From: Alphaproteobacteria bacterium
GTDB taxonomy: Bacteria; Myxococcota_A; UBA796; CAJQPC01
NCBI GenBank assembly: GCA_020632795.1
Contig: JACKEV010000025.1
Coordinates: forward strand, 1 to 64,000
DNA length: 64,000 bases
Direction of reading: 5' to 3'
Position 1 is the first letter of the stretch, and each line of letters begins with the position of its first letter. The position numbers and the translations under genes are program-made. Under the pieces are notes generated by a model. That model saw only the letters and a list, made by a program, of their open reading frames with translations, was not told the DNA's origin and did no database searches. This document shows, in pieces, positions 7,504-16,329 of the stretch.

Positions 7504-8394
7504 TCACCCCCCGTCGAATCTCCTGGCGTACCGACGACGCCACCCGCCTGCATCACGGTAGCGAGACGGCGCATACCCCGAGGCTTCGAGACGCTCGTCG
7601 AGCTCGGTCCGTGGGCTGTCGTCCGGCGTGCCCACGCTGTGAATCGCCCAACCGCCCGGGCGGACGACGCGCTCGATCTCGACCAGCTCGTCAGCGAGCT
7701 GCCATCCGATGGCCCGCGATGTCACCAGGACGTCGGCCGATGACGCCGGCAGCGGGATGCGATGGAGGAGACCGTCCAGGACGAACAGGTTGCCCAGCGC
7801 CGCGCGGTCGGCGCGCTGCCGGATGTACTCGCGGAGCCGGCCCACGGGTTCGACGGCGAAGACAACGCGTCCGGAGCGCGCCAGGTCTTCGCTCAGCCAG
7901 CCCGATCCGGCACCGGCGTCGATGATCGTACGGCCCTCAAGCTCGCAGACGTCGGCGAGCTGGTCGGCGTCCCAGCGCAGCTCGGCCAGCGCATCGTAGG
8001 CCTCGGGAAAGCGTTGGTACACCAGCAGGTCTGCGATCTCCCAGACCAGCGCTCGGGCATGTCCGCCCACCGGCTCGCTCGACCCGGATCCGGCGTCGAC
8101 GGCACCCGCGAGCCAGTCCGTCAGCTCGGGACACCGGGTCGCGATGAACCGGCGCAGGTGGGGCATCGCCGCCAGGACCGCGCCGAGCGACGCGAGCGGC
8201 GCCCGTTCGGGCAGGTACAGGAGCTGAAACCGTTCGAGGAGAAACAGATCATCGATCTCGAGTGGCAGATGACCGAACCACGCCTGGAGCTGGTCGCTGA
8301 AGGCCTCCCCGGTGCGGGGACGCGGTGCGTCTTCGGGCTCATTCAGGAGCCCTGTCGACGGCGCAGGTTCTTGAGGGACTGGAGCGCTCGACAC
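7504..8394 (-). CDS. Class I SAM-dependent methyltransferase
   Basis: A 296-residue protein. The Rossmann SAM-binding motif I is TIIDAGAGSGWLSEDLA (about residues 154-170), followed by VVFAVEPVGRLREYIRQRA (motif II acidic residue), a DVLVTSRAIGW strand and VVRPGGWAIHS as motif III. About 110 N-terminal residues precede the fold and contain a YQRFPEAYDALAELRWDAD segment, which may hold the acceptor. The substrate cannot be inferred. The next minus-strand genes are an IS remnant and the lone methyltransferase has no visible partner. It is divergent from the membrane-anchored hydrolase at 8548. Confidence 0.8.
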   Translation of the reverse strand: MSSAPVPQEPAPSTGLLNEPEDAPRPRTGEAFSDQLQAWFGHLPLEIDDLFLLERFQLLYLPERAPLASLGAVLAAMPHLRRFIATRCPELTDWLAGAVDAGSGSSEPVGGHARALVWEIADLLVYQRFPEAYDALAELRWDADQLADVCELEGRTIIDAGAGSGWLSEDLARSGRVVFAVEPVGRLREYIRQRADRAALGNLFVLDGLLHRIPLPASSADVLVTSRAIGWQLADELVEIERVVRPGGWAIHSVGTPDDSPRTELDERLEASGYAPSRYRDAGGWRRRYARRFDGG

Positions 8395-8547
8395 GCGGGA
8401 TACCCATGGGGTTGATGTTCGTCACGAAAAACGCAGATGTGGGCCGCTCGTTGTGCGTATGCGGGTGCACGCGGGGTGTCAACGCGCGACCGACCTGACA
8501 CCGTTGGGATACCAGAGTCGAACCTCAGAAGCAGCGGGAGCGTTCCG

Positions 8548-9501
8548 ATGAAGAGCCCGAAGACCGCCAGAAAGATGTGGATCGCCGCGGGCATCACCCT
8601 TGGAGCGCTCATCATCGTGTCGGGGCTGATCGTTCAACCCTCGCTCATCCGAAGGGTCCCGTTCACGCTCCCCGAAGCATCGCTCGACACCTGGGAGGCG
8701 ATCCTCTCGAACCCTCGGCCGATCTCCGTCCGCACCTTCTCGACGGGCACCATGAAGACGGACCTCTCGGGCATCCTGAACCTGGAGCACCCAGCCGCCA
8801 CAGACATCGAAGACACCCCGGTGGACCTCCCCGTCAACGTGAGCATCGTGCGGCACGCGGAGCGTGGGGCGTACCTGGTCGACGGCGGGCTGGATGCCTC
8901 GTATGTCCACAACCCGTTCGGCACCATGCGGGGTCTCATCGTGGAGCGCTTCCTGGGCAAGGGCTCACAGGAGCCCGGCCAGGACACCGCCTCGCTCCTC
9001 GATCGGGAACAGGCCGCAATCCAGGGGGTGTTCCTCACACACCTCCACATGGATCACACCGCCGGCCTCGTCGACCTTCCCAAGGACATCCCCTACGTGG
9101 TCGGCGAGAACGAGCGCTACGTGAACTTCAGGTTCATCATCCAGGGCGATCACCTCGCCGGCGTGCCGGAGCTGCAGGAGATCGCGTTCGACAAGGGGGT
9201 CGACCTCGCCCCTCTGGGCACGGCGGTGGATCTCTTCGGCGACGGCTCGTTCTGGGCCATCCGCTCGCCTGGCCACAGCGCGGGCCATGTGCTCTACTTC
9301 GTCAACGGCGTCGAGGAGCAGGTCCTGCTCACCGGGGACGCATGCAACACGCTCGAGCAGTTCTCCACGGGGATTGGTCCGGGTTTCTACTCCAGCGATG
9401 TCGCACAGGCGCAGGCCTCGATGGATCGGATCATTCGATTCAAGAACCAGCATCCCCAGGTTGCGCTGAGCTTCGGTCACGACCAGGCCATGCTGCGGTG
9501 A
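8548..9501 (+). CDS. Membrane-anchored metallo-beta-lactamase-fold hydrolase
   Basis: A 317-residue protein starting at the ATG at 8548, preceded by GCGGGAG; an upstream GTG/ATG extension would add 37 unlikely residues. A basic N-terminus and one hydrophobic segment (about residues 10-28, WIAAGITLGALIIVSGLIV) form a signal anchor, so the catalytic domain is probably periplasmic. The metal site is H165-x-H167-x-D169-H170 (THLHMDHTAG), with later ligands in PGHSAGH and LLTGDAC. Membership of the MBL superfamily is clear. The substrate could be a lactone, lactam or phosphoester and is unresolved. A lactonase acting on signals made by the nearby FeeM-like enzyme is speculative. Confidence 0.8.
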   Translation: MKSPKTARKMWIAAGITLGALIIVSGLIVQPSLIRRVPFTLPEASLDTWEAILSNPRPISVRTFSTGTMKTDLSGILNLEHPAATDIEDTPVDLPVNVSIVRHAERGAYLVDGGLDASYVHNPFGTMRGLIVERFLGKGSQEPGQDTASLLDREQAAIQGVFLTHLHMDHTAGLVDLPKDIPYVVGENERYVNFRFIIQGDHLAGVPELQEIAFDKGVDLAPLGTAVDLFGDGSFWAIRSPGHSAGHVLYFVNGVEEQVLLTGDACNTLEQFSTGIGPGFYSSDVAQAQASMDRIIRFKNQHPQVALSFGHDQAMLR

Positions 9502-9512
9502 CGGGGTCAACA

Positions 9513-9920
9513 CCCGCCTACTGATCCTCCACAAACACCGGCGCCTCCCCGATCGTCAGCTCCACCTCCCCGTTGACCGCCTCCACCGTCTCGCTCGCCC
9601 ACCCGCCGTCGGTGGTGGGCGTGACGGTGACCATCACCGCCGCGGCGTCGGTCTCCAACCGCAGCGTCTCCGTCGACTCGGCCTCTCCGGGGAGCTGGAG
9701 CACGCCGTCCTCCGACCACACCACCCACAGAGTCCGCGCGCCGCGCTCCAGGCGGTAGCCTCGGAGGCCGGTGGTCCCGCCGATGCGCTCCACCGTGTCC
9801 CAGGGCTCGTCCCCGAGCAGCTGCTGCACGAGGTCGAAGGCGTGCCAGGCCGGGCGCTCAGGCCCGGGCACCAGCACCGCCCCCAGGGACAGGCCCTCGG
9901 GGTGCTCGGCGTCGATCATG
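9513..9920. repeat. Direct repeat copy B, 408 bp (matches 2402-2809)
   Basis: This is the copy still joined to the full-length lipoprotein gene. It includes 5 bases beyond the stop codon that correspond to the end of the convergent gene at 2402-2406, so the two genes were probably adjacent and convergent before the intervening 7.1 kb was inserted. To the right of 9920 the sequence continues as intact coding sequence. In copy A the same point is the junction with the IS630 fragment. Confidence 0.9.
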
Positions 9921-11083
9921 CCCATCATCGCCGCCGCGCCGATCAGGCTGACGTTGGAGCGCCGCAGCGCCACGTTGTCGGCCGACATCCAGTCCACCGT
10001 GTTGCCGATCTGGATGCCCACGAAGCCCTCCCCCAGCGCGGTCACCGCCTTCTTCACCGTGCCCTTGGCCGTCTCCGCGCGGATCCAGGCCGTCTCAGCG
10101 CTCTGGCCCTCCGGATCCTCGGCCACCGCCTGGAGCACCGCATACACCGCGTCGTAGTTCTCCTCCGTCGTCGGATACCACGCCGGGCGGGTGCCGTTGT
10201 TGGCCAGGAAGTGCGCCGGGAAGGCGTCGTCGATCCAGATGGGCAGGTCCGCACCGCGGGCCTCCAGCTCGCCCTGCATCCACGCGTGGGTCGGCGGCAG
10301 CTCGGTGTAGTCCCCCAGGCTGTGGACGTTGACGTAGTCGAACAGCGCGTGCCCGTCGAGGATGGCCAGGTGGCTCTCCAGGTCGTGGCGGTCGCCGGGC
10401 GGGTCGTCCTGCCAGCGGGCCTCGATCTCCTCCTCGGTGGGCTCGTTGCCCTCGAAGACGTCGATCATGAAGAAGGGGATGGAGCCCAGCAGCACCTCAT
10501 CGGAGGCGGCCTGCGCGCTCTGTCGCACGTCCGCCATCAGGTCGAGGTAGCTGTCCGCGTCGCCCGAGGGCCAGAAGCCGGTCCACTCGCCCCCGAACAC
10601 CCAGTGCCGCACCGGCCGAACCAGGCCCGGCATGTCGTCCACCCCGTCGCCGTCGTAGCGCTCGATCAGCGCCTCGACCCAGTCCAGGAAGGCGTCGCGG
10701 TCGGCATCCTTGGGCACGTAGTCCAGGACCCCCCGGCTCCCCCAGCTGCTCTTGGAGGTGAAGTAGGACTGGAGCTGCTCCACCCCGGCCTGCTGCCACT
10801 CTCCGATCTGGGCGTCGGGGCAGCTCCAGTCGTACTGGCCCCGCCGGGCCTCGACCATGCCCCACTCGAACGCCTCCAGGCGCGTCTTCGCCCAGCGGGC
10901 GTTCAGGCCGTCGCGGCCGTAGGCGCTGGCCAGGCCGGTGGCGTTGTACTCCACCCCCAGCGCGAAGTCAGGGAAGGCGGTCTCGGGGCCCGGCTGGGCG
11001 GTGAGCCCGGGGTCGAGGCCCAGGTCGTCGAGGCTGGGGCAGGTCGGCTGGGCGCAGGCGAGGAGGAGGAGCGCGGTGAGCAT
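9518..11083 (-). CDS. Glycoside-hydrolase-like (TIM-barrel) lipoprotein
   Basis: A 521-residue lipoprotein with a very short leader, MLTALLLLAC, cleaved before Cys10. The body reads like a (beta/alpha)8 glycosidase of the GH5/GH39/GH42 type: FALGVEYNATGLASAYGRDG, then WAKTRLEAFEWGMVE, YDWSCPDAQIGEWQQAG, HWVFGGEWTGFWPSGD (possible acid/base Glu after Gly-Gly), ILDGHALFDYVNVHSLGDY, and ADLPIWIDDAFPAHF near the nucleophile position. About 130 C-terminal residues form a beta-rich module (TLWVVWSEDGVLQLPG), duplicated as copy A at 2402-2809. Polysaccharide cleavage in the periplasm or at the surface is inferred; the exact GH family is not. No start codon exists further upstream in frame, which supports the short signal. 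Confidence 0.65.
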   Translation of the reverse strand: MLTALLLLACAQPTCPSLDDLGLDPGLTAQPGPETAFPDFALGVEYNATGLASAYGRDGLNARWAKTRLEAFEWGMVEARRGQYDWSCPDAQIGEWQQAGVEQLQSYFTSKSSWGSRGVLDYVPKDADRDAFLDWVEALIERYDGDGVDDMPGLVRPVRHWVFGGEWTGFWPSGDADSYLDLMADVRQSAQAASDEVLLGSIPFFMIDVFEGNEPTEEEIEARWQDDPPGDRHDLESHLAILDGHALFDYVNVHSLGDYTELPPTHAWMQGELEARGADLPIWIDDAFPAHFLANNGTRPAWYPTTEENYDAVYAVLQAVAEDPEGQSAETAWIRAETAKGTVKKAVTALGEGFVGIQIGNTVDWMSADNVALRRSNVSLIGAAAMMGMIDAEHPEGLSLGAVLVPGPERPAWHAFDLVQQLLGDEPWDTVERIGGTTGLRGYRLERGARTLWVVWSEDGVLQLPGEAESTETLRLETDAAAVMVTVTPTTDGGWASETVEAVNGEVELTIGEAPVFVEDQ

Positions 11084-11166
11084 GGGTCATCCTTCGGCGC
11101 GTTCACCCCCATTGACACCCGAAACGCCCCGAGGGAAAAGGAATTCCTGAGGGACGCTGGGAAGGG

Positions 11167-12492
11167 TCAGACCCGCTCCCCCACCAGCGGCAGCCCCAGC
11201 GCCTGTCGCGCCCGCTCCCGCTCCGCCGGCGCGACATAGACCCGCGCGATGCAGCGCTCGTCCTGGTAGCGGTCGAAGATGGCGGTGGCGTCGGGCAGCC
11301 CCATGACCTGCTCGCCCGGCCGGCGCGCGTCGTCGATGACGAAGATGGGGGGCGCCGCGTCCCGCTTCTGGCCGAACACGGTGTACCGGGAGAGCTTGCC
11401 CACCGAGCTGGCCGAGAGGGTGTCCAGGCCGGCGTCGGCAAGCAGCGCCAGCGTGGGCGTGAGGTCCACGTCCTCAGGCCGGCCGTGCAGCTCCAGCACG
11501 CGGCGCCAGGGCTCCCGGCGGCTGATCGCCCGCGCCCAGGGGTCGTCGGCCTGGCGCAGGTGCCACTCCATCTGTACGTCATCCACGGCCAGGTACGCCT
11601 CGATGTCGGCCGGGATGGAATACGAACAGCCCGCGCCGGTGAAGTAGCGCTTGAGCATCTCTTCAAACACCACAGACTTGTGGTGGAAGTAGACCATCAC
11701 GAACATGTGGTAGCGCGCGACCATGAAGTCGTCGAAAGCGTAGATCGCACGCCGATCCAGAGCGAGCGAGACCCGACCCTCGTCCTCGTGGACCCGCATG
11801 TTGGACAAGAGCCAGTTGACGTCCACCATGCCGTACCGCACGCCCGAGAAGTACGAGTCCCGCACCAGGTAGTCCAGCCGGTCGACGTCCAGCTCCGACG
11901 AGATGATCTGGGAGAGCGCGGTGCGGTGGTCCCGCCCGTGGTCGACGAAGAAGTCGTCGGCGACCTCGACCTCCCGGCTGATGAGCGCGGCGACGTGCTG
12001 GCCGGTGAACGGGAAGCGCCCCGCGATGAGGGGCGCCAGGGACGAGCAGGTCGCGATGGCGACGGTGTAGTCCTCGTGGCTGGCCCGCCGTGCGCCCCGC
12101 CGCTGGAGCACGTCCGCCCGATAGACCCCCGCGCCGGGCCGCCCGATGGGCAGCGCCTCCAGCGGGGGCATGGCGAACTCGGTGCAGTGGGAGAACGGCG
12201 CGTGCCCGACGTCGTGCAGCAGCGCGGCCAGCCGCACGCAGGCCCGGTACGCCCGGCGCACCGCGTCCGAGGAGAAGGGGTGCCGCGCGAAGGCCGCGTC
12301 GAAGGCCCGCCCCGCCAGGTGCATCACCCCGAGGGAGTGCAGGTAGCGGGAGTGGTTCGCGCCGGGGAAGGCCAGGACCGAGAAGCCCATCTGGGTGATG
12401 CTGCGCAGGCGCTGCACCCAGCGCGAGTCGACGACGGCCAGCTCGCGCTCGTCCAGCTCGATCGCGCCGTGGATGGGGTCGCGCACTTCCAT
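11167..12492 (-). CDS. HD-domain phosphohydrolase, SAMHD1/dGTPase-like
   Basis: A 441-residue cytosolic enzyme. It opens with VRDPIHGAIELDERELAVVD and contains the HD-superfamily metal ligands in RYLHSLGVMHLAGR (His) and LLHDVGHAPFSH (His-Asp), with the distal Asp in SSELDVDRLDYLVRDS, the characteristic SAMHD1-type block. Relatives hydrolyse dNTPs to deoxynucleosides and triphosphate and can restrict phage by depleting dNTPs. Whether this one does is unknown. The length and motif order match the bacterial SAMHD1-like family. It is divergent from a PP2C gene, with only 52 bp between starts. Confidence 0.85.
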   Translation of the reverse strand: MEVRDPIHGAIELDERELAVVDSRWVQRLRSITQMGFSVLAFPGANHSRYLHSLGVMHLAGRAFDAAFARHPFSSDAVRRAYRACVRLAALLHDVGHAPFSHCTEFAMPPLEALPIGRPGAGVYRADVLQRRGARRASHEDYTVAIATCSSLAPLIAGRFPFTGQHVAALISREVEVADDFFVDHGRDHRTALSQIISSELDVDRLDYLVRDSYFSGVRYGMVDVNWLLSNMRVHEDEGRVSLALDRRAIYAFDDFMVARYHMFVMVYFHHKSVVFEEMLKRYFTGAGCSYSIPADIEAYLAVDDVQMEWHLRQADDPWARAISRREPWRRVLELHGRPEDVDLTPTLALLADAGLDTLSASSVGKLSRYTVFGQKRDAAPPIFVIDDARRPGEQVMGLPDATAIFDRYQDERCIARVYVAPAERERARQALGLPLVGERV

Positions 12493-12544
12493 GCGCAGCC
12501 CCTAACCGCCAGCCTCGGGCCGCGCATGGGGTTAGACTCCCGGC

Positions 12545-14380
12545 GTGCGACCCATCCTCCCCGAGTCCGGCGTCTTCACCGACGACGTGCTGTACCACCC
12601 CGCCATGGGCTTCGCCCGGGTCACCGCCGCGGGCCCGGACGGCTTCGTGCTGGAGTGGGAGCAGGCCAGCCACCGCCTGCCCCGGCGCGTCTCGATCGCC
12701 GCCGCCCGAAAGGGCTACCAGATCTGCCCGCGCGGTGGCTTCTTCGCCCGCTCCCTGCTGGACCGCGAGGCCCTGCGCGCCCTCGTCCAGGACGAGCCCG
12801 GCCGGGCCCTCCACCTCCTGCTCGCCGACCTCGACGTCCCGCAGCGCCCCCCCGACGTGCGCGACTGGCTGGTGGGCCGCAAGCTGCTGGACGAGGACCT
12901 CTTCACCAACTGGTGGGCCAGCCTGCCGCTGGACGACAACCCCCGCTTCGAGATCCGCCAGGGCCGGGTGGGCCTGCCGGTGCCCGGGGACGACGTCCCC
13001 ACCTCCCCGCTGGACGCCCCCCCGGCCCCGCTGTTCGAGCTGTCCCGCGAGGACAGCGACGCCCTGGAGCTGATGCGCCCCCCCGAGGACGAGCTGCTCC
13101 CCGACGGCGCCCGCCTCTGGGCCCAGCTCGACCGGCTGGAGGGCGACGAGCTGCTGGCCTCCGGCGCCGCCCTGATGGAGGCCCTGGCCCTGCGCCACAC
13201 CACCGGGCGGCCCATCGGCCTGCGGGAGGACCGCGTCGCCGGCCTGCCCGACGGCGGGGTCGCGCTGCTCAACGACGCCCCCGCACCCGCGCACCTCTCC
13301 CTGGCCGACGATCTGCTGGAGGCCGGCGTGCTGCTGCTGGAGCGGGTGATGATGCGGCCCCTCCCCCCGGGGCTCTCGCCGGATGAGCTGCTCCCCTTCC
13401 TCGCGGCCCTCGCGCCGCCGCTGCCCCCGGCCGCCCTCGCGCTGATCGAGCCCCTGCTGGCCCACGACCCGGACCTGCGCCCGGAGAGCGCCCTGGAGCC
13501 TGCCGCGCTGTGGGCCGCCGCGCGGGTCCACGAGCGCCTGCGCGCCTCGGCCGCCCCCAACCCCGGCGCCCGCCTGCGGGTCGGCGCCGACACCCACATC
13601 GGCCGCAGCAAGATGCTCACCCGGCAGACCAACCAGGACGCCTTCGGCCTGCGCATGGGCGACCACCGGGGGCTGCTGGTGGTCGCCGATGGCATCTCGG
13701 TCTCCGACGCCGGCTCCGGCGACGAGGCCTCGGCCCTCTCGGTGGACAGCCTGCTGCGCTCCTTCGAGCGCCACGAGCACGGCCTGCCGGACACTTCCGG
13801 CAAGGGGCGCGCCGTCCTGGAGGCCTGGCTCCGCGACGCCAACCGCGCGGTCTGCGACGCCGTGCTGGAACACTGCCACAACGACCTCACCGGGCGCATC
13901 CCGATGGGCACGACGGTGGTGATGGCCTGGGTCGACGGCGACCGGGTGGACCTCGCCTCCCTCGGCGACTCCCGCATCTACCTGGTCACCCCCTTCGGCG
14001 CGGCCCAGCTCACCCCCGACCAGAACGTCTGGCTGGAGCGGCTGCGGGGGCCCGGCGACCCCCGGGACTTCCAGGACCCGGGCGCCGCGCTCACCGGCTA
14101 CCTGGGCTACTTCGACCCCGAGGATCGCCCGACCCTCTGCCCCGCCTGGCACCGCCGCCTGCGCCTGCTGCCGGGCGAGACCCTCATCCTGCTCACCGAC
14201 GGGATCGTGGACTACGCCGCCCCCTCCCCCGCCGCGTTCGGCCGCCTGCTGTGCGAGCTGTGCGCCGAGCACGACCCCCAGGGCGTCGCCTCCGCCCTCG
14301 TCAACGCCGCCAACCAGGGCGGCGGCGGCGACAACGCCACCGTGGTCGTCGCCACGCTCTCCGGATCCGACGGACCTTGA
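12545..14380 (+). CDS. PP2C-type Ser/Thr phosphatase with pseudokinase-like N-terminal region
   Basis: A 611-residue protein starting at GTG 12545. Residues about 350-605 are a PPM/PP2C domain: GRSKMLTRQTNQDAFGLRMG, LLVVADGISVSDAGSGDEAS, MGTTVVMAWVDGDRVDLASL with GDSRIYLV, LLTDGIVDY and GGGGDNATVVV supply the metal-binding Asp residues. The preceding part has a stretch that looks like a degenerate protein-kinase C-lobe: GRPIGLREDRVAGLPDGGVA in the position of HRDLKPxN plus the following strand, and LIEPLLAHDPDLRPES like the terminal LLxxDPxxRP motif. No ATP-binding lobe is visible. It probably reverses Ser/Thr kinase signalling; a kinase lies 8.5 kb away at 22897. Confidence 0.85.
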   Translation: MRPILPESGVFTDDVLYHPAMGFARVTAAGPDGFVLEWEQASHRLPRRVSIAAARKGYQICPRGGFFARSLLDREALRALVQDEPGRALHLLLADLDVPQRPPDVRDWLVGRKLLDEDLFTNWWASLPLDDNPRFEIRQGRVGLPVPGDDVPTSPLDAPPAPLFELSREDSDALELMRPPEDELLPDGARLWAQLDRLEGDELLASGAALMEALALRHTTGRPIGLREDRVAGLPDGGVALLNDAPAPAHLSLADDLLEAGVLLLERVMMRPLPPGLSPDELLPFLAALAPPLPPAALALIEPLLAHDPDLRPESALEPAALWAAARVHERLRASAAPNPGARLRVGADTHIGRSKMLTRQTNQDAFGLRMGDHRGLLVVADGISVSDAGSGDEASALSVDSLLRSFERHEHGLPDTSGKGRAVLEAWLRDANRAVCDAVLEHCHNDLTGRIPMGTTVVMAWVDGDRVDLASLGDSRIYLVTPFGAAQLTPDQNVWLERLRGPGDPRDFQDPGAALTGYLGYFDPEDRPTLCPAWHRRLRLLPGETLILLTDGIVDYAAPSPAAFGRLLCELCAEHDPQGVASALVNAANQGGGGDNATVVVATLSGSDGP

Positions 14381-14448
14381 GGTCCGATGAAATCCCAGGT
14401 ACGCTCGTCGCCGGGGTCCGTCCCGGGATCAACCCAGGAAGTCATCCG

Positions 14449-16329
14449 ATGGATCTCCGATCAGCGCTGAAGGAACGGGTGCTGTTCCTCGATGGTGCGC
14501 TGGGCACCGAGTTCTACGCCCGCGGCGTCTTCATCAACCGCAGCTATGACGAGCTGAACCTCACCAGCCCCCAGCTCGTCCGGCAGGTCCACGAGGACTA
14601 CCTGCAGGCCGGCGCCGAGCTGCTGACCACCAACACGTTCGGCGCGAACCGCCTGCGGCTCCAGCCCTTCGGGCTCGAGGAGCGCGCCGACGACATCGCC
14701 CGCGCCGGGGTCCGCATCGCCCGGGAGGCCATCGGCCGGCGTGAGGCCTGGGTGCTGGGCTCCATCGGCCCCACCGGCGCGCGCCTCGCCCCGATGGGAC
14801 GCCTGAGCCCCGGCGCCGCCTACAAGGCCTTCCGCCGCCAGGCCGCCGTCATGGCTGACGAGGGCGTCGACGCCCTGCTCCTGGAGACCTTCACCTCCCT
14901 CGCCGAGCTGTGGCAGGCGGTCCGCGCCGCCCGGGACGCCGCCCCCGGCGTGCCCATCCTGACCTGCATGTCGTTCAGCTTCGACCAGGACGGCGCGCAG
15001 ATCGAGGGCGAGGACCCGGAGCGGGCCGCCCGCATCATGGCCGGCTGGGGCGTCGCCGCGCTGGGGGTCAACTGCTCCAACGGCCCTCGGGCCGTGCTGA
15101 ACGTCGTCGAGCGCATGAGCCGGGTCACCAGCCTTCCCCTCATCGCCTCGCCCAACGCGGGCATGCCCCAGATGGTCGAGGGCCGCACCCTGTACCTGGC
15201 CGCCCCCGAGTACATGGCCGAGTACGCCCGCCGCATGGTCCAGAAGGGCGCCACCGTCGTCGGCGGCTGCTGCGGCACCACCCCCCAGACCATCCGCGAG
15301 ATCCGCACCTTCGTGCGCTCGGTGACCCCGGCGATCCGCGCCGAGCCCATCCTGGAGACCCCGCCCCCCCCGGACACCGGCCTGCCGCCGGTGCCCCTGG
15401 CCGAGCGCAGCACCTTCGCCGCCAAGCTGACCTCCGGCGAGTTCTGCATCTCCGTCGAGCTGGACCCGCCCCGCGGCCTGGACCCCGCCCACGCGCTGGA
15501 GGGCGCCACCTGGCTGCACGAGCAGGGCATCGACGTCATCAACATCGCCGACGGCCCCCGGGCGGTGGCCCGCATGGGCCCGATGGCCCTGGCCCAGCTC
15601 GCCCGCCAGGCCTGCGGCGTCGAGTCGGTCATCCACTACTGCTGCCGCGACCGCAACCTGCTGGGCATGCAGATGGACCTGCTGGGGGCCCACGCCCTGG
15701 GCATGCACAACGTGCTCGCCGTCACCGGCGACCCCCCCAAGATGGGCACCTACCCCAACGCCACCGCCGTCTTCGACATCGACTCCATCGGCCTCATCCA
15801 CTTCATCGACCTGATGAACCGGGGCCTGGACTTCTCCGGGCGGCCCATGGGCGGCCAGACCCGCTTCTTCGTGGGTGCGGGCTGCAACCCGGCCCACGTC
15901 GAGCTGGAGCGGGAGGTCGAGCGCTTCGGCAAGAAGATCGAGGCCGGGGCCAGCTACTTCTTCTCCCAGCCGGTCTACGACCCCGACGTGCTGCACCGCT
16001 TCCTGGAGCTGACCGACCGCTTCCCCCGGGTGCCCTTCCTCGTCGGCATCCTGCCGCTGGCCAGCTACAAGAACGCCGAGTTCCTCCACCACGAGGTGCC
16101 CGGCATGCAGGTCCCCCAGGCCATCCGGGACCGCCTCCAGGGCGCAGGCTCCCGCAAGGAGCAGCGCCAGGTGGGCGTGCAGATCGCCCGGGACACCCTG
16201 GCCGACGTCTACAACCACCCCCGCATCAACGGCGCCTACATCTACCCGCCCTTCGGCAGCTACAAGGCGGTGATGCGCGTCGTCGACGTGCTGCCCCGCT
16301 TCGCGAGGGCGAGAAAGGAGGCCGGCTAG
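14449..16329 (+). CDS. Bifunctional homocysteine S-methyltransferase / methylenetetrahydrofolate reductase
   Basis: A 626-residue protein from ATG 14449 (AGGAAG upstream), close to the size of Bacillus YitJ. Residues 1 to about 300 are the homocysteine S-methyltransferase domain: FLDGALGTEFYARG, then the zinc thiolates C209 (GVNCSNGP) and C274-C275 (GGCCGTTPQ). Residues about 320-620 are the MTHFR domain: FCISVELDPPRGLDP, NIADGPRA, VLAVTGDPPKMG, SYFFSQPVYD and PFLVGILPL. It would supply methyl groups to methionine by reducing 5,10-methylene-THF in a flavin-dependent manner and transferring methyl to homocysteine. The cobalamin and activation domains of full MetH are absent, as expected for this family. 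Confidence 0.9.
   Translation: MDLRSALKERVLFLDGALGTEFYARGVFINRSYDELNLTSPQLVRQVHEDYLQAGAELLTTNTFGANRLRLQPFGLEERADDIARAGVRIAREAIGRREAWVLGSIGPTGARLAPMGRLSPGAAYKAFRRQAAVMADEGVDALLLETFTSLAELWQAVRAARDAAPGVPILTCMSFSFDQDGAQIEGEDPERAARIMAGWGVAALGVNCSNGPRAVLNVVERMSRVTSLPLIASPNAGMPQMVEGRTLYLAAPEYMAEYARRMVQKGATVVGGCCGTTPQTIREIRTFVRSVTPAIRAEPILETPPPPDTGLPPVPLAERSTFAAKLTSGEFCISVELDPPRGLDPAHALEGATWLHEQGIDVINIADGPRAVARMGPMALAQLARQACGVESVIHYCCRDRNLLGMQMDLLGAHALGMHNVLAVTGDPPKMGTYPNATAVFDIDSIGLIHFIDLMNRGLDFSGRPMGGQTRFFVGAGCNPAHVELEREVERFGKKIEAGASYFFSQPVYDPDVLHRFLELTDRFPRVPFLVGILPLASYKNAEFLHHEVPGMQVPQAIRDRLQGAGSRKEQRQVGVQIARDTLADVYNHPRINGAYIYPPFGSYKAVMRVVDVLPRFARARKEAG

Noticed and set aside
11663..14272. 869-codon minus-strand open frame opposite the PP2C gene
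   Set aside because: Its reading runs through the antisense of the phosphatase and out of frame through the HD gene; it shows no domain motifs.
14381..14448. SAM or cobalamin riboswitch upstream of the methionine-pathway gene
   Set aside because: Only 68 bp are available and no conserved riboswitch core is visible.
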